Origin: DASTPP01 sp035762175
GTDB lineage: Bacteria > Myxococcota_A > Polyangia > Polyangiales > Polyangiaceae
Assembly: GCA_035762175.1 (NCBI GenBank)
Contig: DASTPP010000111.1
Coordinates: 62,001 to 126,000 of the forward strand
Length of the DNA stretch: 64,000 bases
Direction: 5' to 3'
Shown: piece after piece, positions 8,906-16,051 of the stretch
Position numbering within the stretch: the stretch's first letter is position 1
How the letters are laid out: every line of letters begins with the position of its first letter
Program-made: the position numbers and the translations under genes
The notes under the pieces: model-generated
What the model saw: the letters and a program-made list of their open reading frames with translations, nothing else
The model's database searches: none
Told to the model about the DNA's origin: nothing

Positions 8906-9694
8906 ATGAAACGAACGTCCACGGTAGTCAGCGCGCTTGTGATCGCCCTCTCGGCCACCGCCCTCGGCTGTAGCAAAGAGGACGAGAAGAACCCGCCGAC
9001 GCGCGAGGAGGCCGACGAGGTCTCGACGACCACGGCGAGCCTCGTCTCGGCCAACGACGGCCAGACCGGCGAGGTGCGCGCCATGGCCGACGCCGTCGCG
9101 CTCGTCAAGGGCGAGACCCCGAGCGGCATGAGCCTGTCGGCCGAGGGCTCGTTCGAGTTCAACCGCGGCGGGCTCCGGTATTCGTACAACGTGAGCTGCT
9201 TCGACGCCGCGAACGCGCCGATCGCGTGCGGCCCCGACGCCGACGGCGGCACGCTCACCGTCGCCTGGGACGGCAGCTACGACGGCATCTGGATCGACGG
9301 CAGCGCCCAGCGCTCGGGCGAGTGGACGCTGCGCGGCGTGCAGGGCAACAACCCCGTGCTCTCGGGCCAGGGCTCGTTCGACCTCGCGATCGACTACAGC
9401 TCGCTCGACGGCCGCCGCCAGTCGTCCTACGATCTCGCCTTCGACGCGACGTACTCCGACGTCCGCTTCGACCGCGCGCTCGGCCGGCCCGTCGGCGGCT
9501 CCATCCGTTACGAGGTCGAGGCGACGCGCACCGCGAGCGGCCCCAACCGCGACGCGAACGCCCAGTTCGACGCGACCGCCGTCGTCACCTTCACCCCCGA
9601 CGGCGCCTCGCTCAGCATCGACAAAGATTACACCTACGACCTCGATCTGAAGACCGGCCAGGCCACGCCGCGCGCCGCGTCCCCCGCGCCCTGA
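8906..9694 (+). CDS. Hypothetical exported lipoprotein
   Basis: ATG 8906 follows a GGAG ribosome-binding site by 5 nt. The 262-residue product begins MKRTSTVVSALVIALSATALGC, a typical lipoprotein signal with lipobox ALGC. The mature part is rich in short beta-prone stretches (GTLTVAWDGSYDGIWIDGS, FDLAFDATYSDVRFD) with many Asp, Gly and Ser residues and one Cys pair, which suggests a beta-barrel or beta-sandwich domain. No family was recognised. The last eight or so codons and the stop fall inside the first unit of a tandem repeat, so the extreme C-terminus (RAASPAP) is probably repeat-derived. Confidence 0.75.
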   Translation: MKRTSTVVSALVIALSATALGCSKEDEKNPPTREEADEVSTTTASLVSANDGQTGEVRAMADAVALVKGETPSGMSLSAEGSFEFNRGGLRYSYNVSCFDAANAPIACGPDADGGTLTVAWDGSYDGIWIDGSAQRSGEWTLRGVQGNNPVLSGQGSFDLAIDYSSLDGRRQSSYDLAFDATYSDVRFDRALGRPVGGSIRYEVEATRTASGPNRDANAQFDATAVVTFTPDGASLSIDKDYTYDLDLKTGQATPRAASPAP

Positions 9695-9911
9695 CCCGCC
9701 GCTGCGGCGCCGCGCGCCCCCCGCGCGCTGACCCGCCGCTGCGGCGCCCGCCGACACCGCGCGCTGACCCGCCACCGCGGCGCGCCGCCGACACCGCGCG
9801 CTGACCCGCCACCGCGGCGCGCCGCATCCCCCGCGCCCTGACCCGCCGCTGCGGCGCCGCGCGCCCCCCGCGCGCTGACCCGCCGCCGCGGCGCCCGCCG
9901 ACACCACGCTC
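9666..9911. repeat. 37-bp tandem repeat (minisatellite)
   Basis: The 10-mer CTGACCCGCC recurs at 9691, 9728, 9764, 9801, 9838 and 9875, spacing 37, 36, 37, 37 and 37, and the rest of each unit (GCTGCGGCGC or ACCGCGGCGC, then CCGCC/CGCGC) is also conserved. A partial unit precedes the first, inside the 3' end of the lipoprotein gene. The 37-base period is not a multiple of three, so the array does not encode a repeat protein. Each unit can fold around CCGC-N-GCGG. Confidence 0.85.
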
Positions 9912-10190
9912 GTCGCGACCCCGGTGCTTTCCCGGGCCCGCGGCGTCGCCCGAGCCCGGCGCGCCCTCTTCGGCGTCGGAACACGAGGCGACCGCCGCCA
10001 GCGATGCGACCACGGGCACCCACCCCGGTCGGGCTGCCTGATGGATTCGGCCGACCCGACGCCGCGGGGGCCTTCGAGGGCGTCGAAGGCGAAGGTCAGG
10101 GGTCGGTGCTCGAACGGGGGTGGGGCGGGGAGCGGCGAGCGAGCGGAGGTCCGCGGGGAGGCGGGGCGGAGGGGGTCGCTGGCCCCGAAA

Positions 10191-10434
10191 GGTTACGGAG
10201 TAACCCCCCGAGGCCGCTCGGCCGGCCCAACCGTTAAAAAGTAACCCTTCGGACGGCTTCTGGCACACAAAAGGGTTACTCAGTAACCCGCCGGGAGGGG
10301 TTTTGGCACAAAGAGGGTTACTTTTTAACGTCGCGGAGGGCCTCGGTGGCACAAGGGGGTTACTCAGTAACCCTTCGCAGGGGTCGTGGCACAAAATGTG
10401 TTACTGAGTAACCCCCCCCGGCTTCGGTGGCACA
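10191..10434. repeat. Array of GGTTACT palindromes alternating with TGGCACA boxes
   Basis: Six palindromes are present: GGTTAC-GGA-GTAACC (10191), GTTA-AAAAG-TAAC (10233), GGGTTACT-C-AGTAACCC (10273 and again at 10357), GGGTTACTTTTTAAC (10315) and GTTAC-TGA-GTAAC (10400). Between them TGGCACA is repeated at 10261, 10304, 10347, 10387 and 10428. The unit is therefore palindrome, 13-16 GC-rich bases, TGGCACA, a few purines, with a period of 40-43 bases. The AT-containing palindromes stand out in very GC-rich surroundings. It is non-coding; see findings. Confidence 0.85.
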
Positions 10435-10988
10435 CCGGGTGGCTCATCGAGGGGGGCCGCCACCGACCGCGGGCCAAAACAAGGGGCCCCGACGCCGCAG
10501 GCGTGTTCCGCGCGGCTTCGGGGCCCCGAACTGCCGGCGCCCGCCCTTCTCGCGGCACCGGGCTCGTCCAGACGCTTCGCTTCCGACTGTGGCCGCGCCG
10601 CCATGCTCGTCGTCGCCGTGCTCGTCGTCGTCGGGCTCGTCGCCGGGCTCTTCTACCGGCGGCGGGTGATCTTGCACGCGGCCCCGGACTCAAAGAGGGT
10701 GTTTCGAAACGTGCCCGGCGGGCGGCCCCCGAGTGAACTCGGGGGCAGCGGACGCCCGCTCGTGCCGCGCGGAAGCGGGCCGGTTCGGAGAGCCAAGCCC
10801 GCCCCCTCGCCGGGGGCCGGGCTCCCAAGGGCTCCGGCCGCCGGGCGAGCGCGCGAAGCGGCTCGCTCCGCGGGAGCCCCGCCTCCAGGCGGGGCTTTGC
10901 GCGCCGTTTCCGCGAGCGTTCGCTGCCCCCGGCTTCAGCCGGGGGCGGCCTGCCGGCGGGGCGCCCCTCCGTGCTACCCTCGCGGGCC
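10435..10988. other. Intergenic region without supported gene
   Basis: Several frames are open because stops are rare at this GC content, but none has family similarity or plausible start context. A short hydrophobic reading frame at 10603 (LVVAVLVVVGLVAGLFY) comes from a run of CTCGTCGTCGTC and is not accepted. The right half is the hairpin element at 10722-10950. Confidence 0.5.
10722..10950 (+). repeat. Four-hairpin dispersed repeat, copy A
   Basis: Four stem-loops follow each other: GCCCCCGAG-TGAA-CTCGGGGGC (10725-10746); AGCCCG(CCCCC)...CGGGCT (about 10795-10823); AGCCCCGCC-TCCA-GGCGGGGCT (10875-10896); GCCCCCGGC-TTCA-GCCGGGGGC (10925-10946). The whole stretch, including linkers such as CGTGCCGCGCG and AGAGCCAAGCCCG, aligns end to end with the reverse complement of 14461-14712. 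Stem sequences differ between copies but pairing is kept. It lies 39 bases before the next gene. Confidence 0.8.
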
Positions 10989-11531
10989 ATGTCGTCGCTC
11001 GACGCGTGCGTGCGGTGCGGGGCGCCGCCCGAGGGGCCCTCGCCCGAGCGCTGCCGGTACTGCGGGGCGTACTGGCTGGCGCTCTCGCCGCTCGAGCGCT
11101 CGACGCGGCCCGAGACGCGCGGCCGCTTTCGCAGCCTGCGGGGCCTCTACCTGGCGAGCTTCGTGGGGGGCTCGCTCTTCGCGGCGGTCATCTACCTCGC
11201 GCTCTTCAACCACCTGTCCGAGACGACGCTGGTGCGGCTCTCGGTGCTCTGGGCGCTGCCGGTGGTGTTCGGGCTCGGGGGGCTCTACACCGAGAAGTCG
11301 GTCGCGCTGGTGGTGGCGGGGCGGGCGCAGACCTTTCACGAGGGGTTGCGCCTGGCGACGGGCGAGCTGTCGCCGCTCTTGCGGCTCGGCGTCTACGTCG
11401 TCTTCGCGCCGCCGCTGCTCGCCTTGCGCCTCGACCGCATCGCCTCGCCGCTGCGCGCGAGCGCGCTGACGGCGCTGCTCTGGTCGGGGCTGCTCTGGGC
11501 GTTCTTCGAGTTCGTCTTCCCGTCGCTGTGA
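10989..11531 (+). CDS. Zinc-ribbon membrane protein
   Basis: ATG 10989 is preferred over an upstream ATG because it places the zinc ribbon at the N-terminus. The 180-residue protein starts with CVRCGAPPEGPSPERCRYCG, two CxxC pairs that would bind one zinc, followed by four hydrophobic helices (LYLASFVGGSLFAAVIYLAL, LSVLWALPVVFGLGGLY, LLRLGVYVVFAPPLLALRL, LTALLWSGLLWAFFEFVF). The fusion of a rubredoxin-like ribbon to a small integral membrane domain is common among uncharacterised bacterial proteins. It stands alone between a repeat element and a convergent methyltransferase gene. Function unknown. Confidence 0.7.
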   Translation: MSSLDACVRCGAPPEGPSPERCRYCGAYWLALSPLERSTRPETRGRFRSLRGLYLASFVGGSLFAAVIYLALFNHLSETTLVRLSVLWALPVVFGLGGLYTEKSVALVVAGRAQTFHEGLRLATGELSPLLRLGVYVVFAPPLLALRLDRIASPLRASALTALLWSGLLWAFFEFVFPSL

Positions 11532-11602
11532 TGCGGGGGGCAGAGGTCGCCGCCTGGGCCGACGGGGGCGTTGCGCAACGGTCGGTCGAGCCCGCCCCGG
11601 AT

Positions 11603-11624
11603 CGCCCGGGCTTCAGCCCGGGCG
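11603..11624. repeat. Single TTCA-loop hairpin
   Basis: CGCCCGGGC-TTCA-GCCCGGGCG is a perfect 9-bp stem with the same TTCA loop as the fourth hairpin of the dispersed element. It sits between the convergent ends of the zinc-ribbon gene and the methyltransferase gene and may also act in termination, although no T tract follows. Confidence 0.6.
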
Positions 11625-11645
11625 GTCGCTTCGGCCCGGGCGGGG

Positions 11646-12617
11646 CTACTTCGTGCCGCGCACGACGTAGAGGCCGCGCACGCGGGTGACCTCGGCGCGG
11701 GCGAGGCCGAGCTCGCGCACCCACCGCTCGAGGGTGCGGCGGCGCTGGGGCTGCTCGTAGGCGGGCGAGAGCCAGTCGAAGGTGTCGAGCACGGCCCACT
11801 CGCGCCAGAGCCGCTCGCTCGGCAGGGGGACGTTGGCGCGCCAGTTGGCGACGGGCACGAGGCGGGCGAGGGCCTCGCCGGCGACGGGCACGCGGTGCAG
11901 GGCGGTCGAGAGCGGGAGCAGGAAGGGCACGGCGCGCTCGACGCCGCGGTAGAGCACGGGGGCGGGCAGGCGCTTGGTGAGCGGGCGCAGGAGGTGCCGC
12001 GGGTGCAGGTACGAGAGGGGGGCGGCGTAGACGTCGATGCAGAACCGGCCGCCCGGCTTGAGCACGCGGAACATGCCCTTGAAGGCGCGCTCGACGTCGG
12101 GGGTGTGCTGCACCACGCCGAGGCAGACGAGGTAGTCGAAGGTGTCGTCGGCGAAGGGCAGCTCGTAGAGGCTGGCCTGCAAGAGGTGCACGTTCGGGCG
12201 CGCGCCGTTGTTCTTGCGGTTGGCGTCGACGGCGGCCGAGTAGTCGAGCGAGTAGAGGTCGGCGCCGGCCTCGGCGAGCACCTCGGTGAAGCGGCCGGCG
12301 CCGCTGCCGCACTCGAGCACGCGCCGGCCGGCGAGCTCATCGGGCGACCAGCCGCTCTCGGAGAAGAGCCGGTCGCGCGAGACGGGCACGCCGGTGTACG
12401 AGTCGAGCTGGGTGCGGGCGTGGGCGTTCCACTGCAGGCCGAACGAGCGCGCGTAGTTGTCGCGCGGCACGAAGCGGGGCACCCCGGCGTCGACGGGGAC
12501 GTCTCGGGCGCAGGCCCGGCAGCGCAGGCCTTCGCCCCCTTCGCCCCTGTCGTATTCGTTAAACTCGCCCCCGCAGGCCGGGCAGCGGAGCAGCGAAAAC
12601 CAGGGTCGTTCGCTCAC
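11646..12617 (-). CDS. Class I SAM-dependent methyltransferase with N-terminal zinc finger
   Basis: GTG 12617 (VSERPWF) is chosen because the upstream part of the open frame is Arg/Pro-rich and overlaps the divergent promoter region; this gives 323 residues. An N-terminal Trm112-like zinc finger is visible as LLRCPACGGEF and LRCRACARDVPV. The Rossmann SAM-binding core follows at about residues 90-200: motif I VLECGSGAGRF, acidic strand end LYSLDYS, motif IV FDYLVCLGVVQHTPD, then GMFRVLKPGGRF. The order is typical of Methyltransf_11/25 enzymes that modify small molecules or glycans; the substrate cannot be inferred. It is divergent from the kinase gene, with 109 bases between them holding both promoters. 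Confidence 0.85.
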   Translation of the reverse strand: MSERPWFSLLRCPACGGEFNEYDRGEGGEGLRCRACARDVPVDAGVPRFVPRDNYARSFGLQWNAHARTQLDSYTGVPVSRDRLFSESGWSPDELAGRRVLECGSGAGRFTEVLAEAGADLYSLDYSAAVDANRKNNGARPNVHLLQASLYELPFADDTFDYLVCLGVVQHTPDVERAFKGMFRVLKPGGRFCIDVYAAPLSYLHPRHLLRPLTKRLPAPVLYRGVERAVPFLLPLSTALHRVPVAGEALARLVPVANWRANVPLPSERLWREWAVLDTFDWLSPAYEQPQRRRTLERWVRELGLARAEVTRVRGLYVVRGTK

Positions 12618-12726
12618 GGGCGCGGCAGCCAAGCCGAGCGGTGGGCCCGCGTCAAGCCGGGCCCGGGGCGGGGCGCCGGTGCGGATTAGCCGGTGGCTGG
12701 GCGGGAGAGTCTGGTAAATTGGGCGC

Positions 12727-14463
12727 GTGAGCAGTTTGCCCCCAAATCGCCGCGGCCTGCAGCGCATCGTCGGGCGCTACGCCATTTTCGACGAGATCGC
12801 TTCGGGGGGCATGGCCACGGTGCACTTCGGGCGGCTGCTCGGGCCGGTGGGCTTCACGCGCACGGTGGCGATCAAGCGGCTGCACCCGCAGTTCGCGAAG
12901 GACCCCGAGTTCGTCTCGATGTTCCTCGACGAGGCGCGGCTGGCGGCGCGCATCCGGCACATGAACGTGGTGCCGACGCTCGACGTCGTGGCGACCGACG
13001 GCGAGCTCTTTCTGGTGATGGACTACGTGCAGGGCGAGTCGCTCTCGCGGCTGTGGCGGGCGGTGGGCGCCGACGGCCAGGGCGGGCTGATGCCGGTGCC
13101 GGTGGCGATCAGCATCTTGAGCGGGGTCCTGCAGGGGCTGCACGCGGCGCACGAGGCGAAGAACGAGCGGGGCGAGCCGCTCGGCCTGGTGCACCGCGAC
13201 GTCAGCCCGCACAACGTGCTCGTCAGCACCGACGGCATCGCGCGGGTGCTCGACTTCGGCATCGCCAAGGCGGTCGGCCGGGTGCAGACGACGCGCGACG
13301 GGCAGATCAAGGGCAAGATCGCCTACATGGCGCCCGAGTACCTGAACGCGCAGCCGGTCGACCGGCGGTCCGACGTGTACGCGGTCGGGGTCATCTTGTG
13401 GCAGTGCCTGACCGGGCGCCGGCTCTTCGACGGCGACAGCGAGGGCCTCTTGCTCGCGCGGGTGCTCGAGAGCCGCCCGCCGCTGCCGAGCCAGGTCGTC
13501 GGCTCGGTCACGCGCGAGCTCGACGAGGTCGTGATGCGCGCGCTCGCGCGTAACCCCGCCGAGCGCTTCCAGACCGCGCGGGCGATGGCGATCGCGCTCG
13601 AGCAGTGCGTGCGGCCCTCGACGCCGAGCGAGGTCGGCGAGTGGGTCGAGTCGCTCGCGGGCGCCTCGCTGCACCGCCGGGCCGAGCGCATGGCCGAGAT
13701 CGAGAGCCTGACGGCCACGCAGGTCGTGCCCGACAACAGCCGCACCCACGTCTACGATCCGTCGCAGCTCGACCCGATGGGCGTGCCGGCCATGCTGCTC
13801 GGGGCGCCGGGCTTCGGCGACGCGGCCGCCGCGCCCGAGTCGCTCGCCGCGGGGCACCTGCCGCCGCTGTCGTCGGGGCCGCCGCGCTCGGTCCTGCCGT
13901 CGGGCACCCCCGTGACGCCGACGCGCGAGCACCCGCTCGTGGCGCCCTCGCCGGTCGAGTCGACGCTGTCGAACACCGCCTCGCAGCTCAGCCTGCTCTC
14001 GGCCGTCTCGCACAACGAGGTGTTCCCCGGCTACCACGAGGCCCGCCAGCGCCGGCGCCGCATCGCCTTCGGCGTGCTCGCGATCGTGACCTTCGCCTGC
14101 GCCGGCGTGCTGACCGCGGGCCTCATGGGCCCGAAGCCGCCGGTCGAGCGGGCCGACGGGGCGATCAACCGGGCGTCGCCGCCCGCCGAGGTCGCCTCCG
14201 CCGACGTCGCCCCGCCCGAGCCCGCCCCGCCGCCGGCGGTCACGTCCTCGCCGGCCGCCGCCGCCGCGGCGACGAGCGTCGCGAAGGCGAGCCCCAAGCC
14301 GCCCTCGAACCCGACGCCCGTCGTGCTGCGCCCGCCGCCGCCGCCGGTCACGACGGGCCGCGCGCGCCCCTCGGGCGGCTCGCCGCCGGGCGGGTCCGAC
14401 TGTACGCCGCCGTACACGATCGACGCGCAGGGCATTCGGCACCCGAAGCCGCACTGCTTGTGA
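12727..14463 (+). CDS. Membrane Ser/Thr protein kinase
   Basis: The 578-residue protein starts at GTG 12727. The kinase domain (about residues 16-290) has a Gly loop ASGGMATVHFG, the VAIK lysine, catalytic loop HRDVSPHNV, metal-binding DFGIAK and an APE motif (MAPEYLN). All key residues are present, so it should be active. The HRDVSP loop instead of HRDLKP is characteristic of myxobacterial kinases. A Ser/Pro-rich linker, one membrane helix (IAFGVLAIVTFACAGVLTAGL) and a periplasmic tail with APPPA-type segments follow. The C-terminus is CTPPYTIDAQGIRHPKPHCL, a two-Cys motif that recurs at the ends of myxobacterial kinases and PEGA proteins (from memory of the family). Possible partner for FHA proteins nearby, by inference only. 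Confidence 0.9.
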   Translation: MSSLPPNRRGLQRIVGRYAIFDEIASGGMATVHFGRLLGPVGFTRTVAIKRLHPQFAKDPEFVSMFLDEARLAARIRHMNVVPTLDVVATDGELFLVMDYVQGESLSRLWRAVGADGQGGLMPVPVAISILSGVLQGLHAAHEAKNERGEPLGLVHRDVSPHNVLVSTDGIARVLDFGIAKAVGRVQTTRDGQIKGKIAYMAPEYLNAQPVDRRSDVYAVGVILWQCLTGRRLFDGDSEGLLLARVLESRPPLPSQVVGSVTRELDEVVMRALARNPAERFQTARAMAIALEQCVRPSTPSEVGEWVESLAGASLHRRAERMAEIESLTATQVVPDNSRTHVYDPSQLDPMGVPAMLLGAPGFGDAAAAPESLAAGHLPPLSSGPPRSVLPSGTPVTPTREHPLVAPSPVESTLSNTASQLSLLSAVSHNEVFPGYHEARQRRRRIAFGVLAIVTFACAGVLTAGLMGPKPPVERADGAINRASPPAEVASADVAPPEPAPPPAVTSSPAAAAAATSVAKASPKPPSNPTPVVLRPPPPPVTTGRARPSGGSPPGGSDCTPPYTIDAQGIRHPKPHCL

Positions 14464-14712
14464 GCGGGCGGCGACCCCGCACTGAAGTACGGGGCACGGG
14501 GTAGCCCGCGCGAACGGAGAGCAAAGCCCGGCCCTCGTTGGGGCCGGGCTCACGCGCCGCGAGCCGCTGGCGCGGGCTCGCCCGGAAGCCGATGCCCGCG
14601 GGAGCCCGGCCCCAGCGAGGGCCGGGCTTGGCTCTTCGGACCGGCCCGAGGTCGCGCGGCACGACGGGGGTACGCCGTGCCCCGGACTTCCAGTCCGGGG
14701 CCGCCGCGCGCA
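14461..14712 (-). repeat. Four-hairpin dispersed repeat, copy B (inverted)
   Basis: Read on the minus strand this matches 10722-10950 along its length. Its stems are GCCCCGGACT-GGA-AGTCCGGGGC (14701-14679), AGCCCGGCCC-TCGCTG-GGGCCGGGCT (14628-14603), AGCCCGGCCC-CAACGA-GGGCCGGGCT (14550-14525) and a TTCA-loop hairpin at 14494-14475 with one G-T pair. The two middle hairpins are inverted near-copies of each other (25 of 26 bases). It fills the space between the convergent kinase and lipoprotein genes and could serve as a bidirectional terminator. Confidence 0.8.
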
Positions 14713-14731
14713 ACGTCACCCGCCGCCCGGA

Positions 14732-16009
14732 TCAGGGCGCGGCTGTCGGCGGCTCGGCGCGCGAGCACGCGGTCGTGAAGACGCGCACGCCGCCGCCGCC
14801 GGGGCGGACGACGAGCAGCCGGTCGGCCTGGGCGGCGACCGGCTCGCCGAAGCCGAGCACCGGCTCGCGCAGGGCGGCGCCCGAGGGCTGGCCGCTCGGG
14901 TCGAGGGGCAGCAGGCGCGTCTCGGCGGCGGCGTCGGCGACGGCGAGCCAGCCGGGCAAGAGCGAGGGGGCGCCGCTCGGGCCGGCGAGGTCGGGCAGGG
15001 GCGAGGCCTCGCTCGGGCCGTCGGGGCGCAAAAGGACGCGGAAGAGGGTGCCGCCGGCGCCGCCGCTCGGCACGTCGTCGTCGCGGTAGACGACGACGGC
15101 GCGGCCGCCTTCGACGGCGAGCAGGTCGAAGGTGAGCACGTGGCCGTCGGGCGGCGAGATGCGCTTCGGGCCGCCGATGGGCTCGCCCTGGGCGTCGAGC
15201 GAGAGGGCCTCGAGCCAGCGGTATTCGGCGTCTTCGCCGGGGGCACGGGCGGCCTCGTCGACGCGCTCGGGGCGGCTGGCGACCCAGACGAGCCAGAAGC
15301 CGCCCTGGCGGGCGACGACGCGGGGCATCTCGGCGTTGGTCTCGCGCGCGGTGACGGTGCGGGCGGGCGAGGGCGCGGCGAGGGTGGCCGGCTCGAAGGT
15401 GGCGAGGCGGATGACGCCGTGAACGGTGGGGGCGCGCTCGTCATCATCCCACGTGGCGACGCCGCGGGCCTCGCCGAGGGCGAGGTCAAACCCGAAGGAC
15501 TCGTCGCGCCCCTGCTCGAACGAGGGGCCCCAGGCGACGTCGTCGGCGAGCAGGCCGAGGCGCAGCCGGCGGGTCGAGGCGCCGGCCTCGAGCAGGCCGA
15601 AGGCGAGGGTGTCGCCGCGGGCGGCGGGGCGCGGCGGGGGGGTGTCGCCGTGGGCGAGGCCGAGGGCGTAGGAGCGGCCGGGGGCGCCGTCGCGGCCGAA
15701 GGTGAGCACGGCGGCGGCCGAGCCGCGGCCCTCGGGCTTGAGCATGCCGACGGCGAAGCCGCGGCCGTACGCGGCGCCGCTGCCGACCTCGGCGGCGAAG
15801 GGCAAGGGGTCGTCGGGCTCGGCGCGCCCGTCGCCGAAGGCGACGACGGCGCCGTCGGGGGGCGGGGCGCAGCGGGAGAAGCGGTCGGCGAGGGGCGCCG
15901 AGGCCGAGGCGGCAGGGGCCGAGGGGCCGGGCGGCTTTCGGCGGCAGCCCGCGGCGAGGGCGAGGGCGGCCGCGGCCGAGAGCGCGAGGGCGGCCCGCGT
16001 CGTCGACAT
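14732..16009 (-). CDS. Hypothetical lipoprotein, probable beta-propeller
   Basis: The 425-residue protein begins MSTTRAALALSAAAALALAAGC, a clear lipoprotein signal. After a short Pro/Ala/Ser linker the rest consists of repeated blade-like units with the order hydrophobic strand, Gly/Asp turn, strand (AVVAFGDGRAEPD, LTFDLLAVEGGRAVVVYRD, LAVADAAAETRLLPLD, LLVVRPGGGGVRVF), which suggests a beta-propeller. No catalytic motif is visible. It is convergent with the kinase gene and divergent from the aminopeptidase gene, with about 40 bases between their starts. Confidence 0.7.
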   Translation of the reverse strand: MSTTRAALALSAAAALALAAGCRRKPPGPSAPAASASAPLADRFSRCAPPPDGAVVAFGDGRAEPDDPLPFAAEVGSGAAYGRGFAVGMLKPEGRGSAAAVLTFGRDGAPGRSYALGLAHGDTPPPRPAARGDTLAFGLLEAGASTRRLRLGLLADDVAWGPSFEQGRDESFGFDLALGEARGVATWDDDERAPTVHGVIRLATFEPATLAAPSPARTVTARETNAEMPRVVARQGGFWLVWVASRPERVDEAARAPGEDAEYRWLEALSLDAQGEPIGGPKRISPPDGHVLTFDLLAVEGGRAVVVYRDDDVPSGGAGGTLFRVLLRPDGPSEASPLPDLAGPSGAPSLLPGWLAVADAAAETRLLPLDPSGQPSGAALREPVLGFGEPVAAQADRLLVVRPGGGGVRVFTTACSRAEPPTAAP

Positions 16010-16051
16010 GCTTGCCGCTCTAGCACGATCTTGGACTACGCTCGACGGCCC

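Noticed and set aside
10191..10434. CRISPR array
   Set aside because: The units are palindromes with short spacers that themselves share TGGCACA; spacers are not unique and no cas genes are present.
10603..10704. Short membrane protein LVVAVLVVVGLVAGLFY
   Set aside because: The hydrophobicity comes from a CTCGTCGTCGTC-like run; no ribosome-binding site and no stop for 280 codons.
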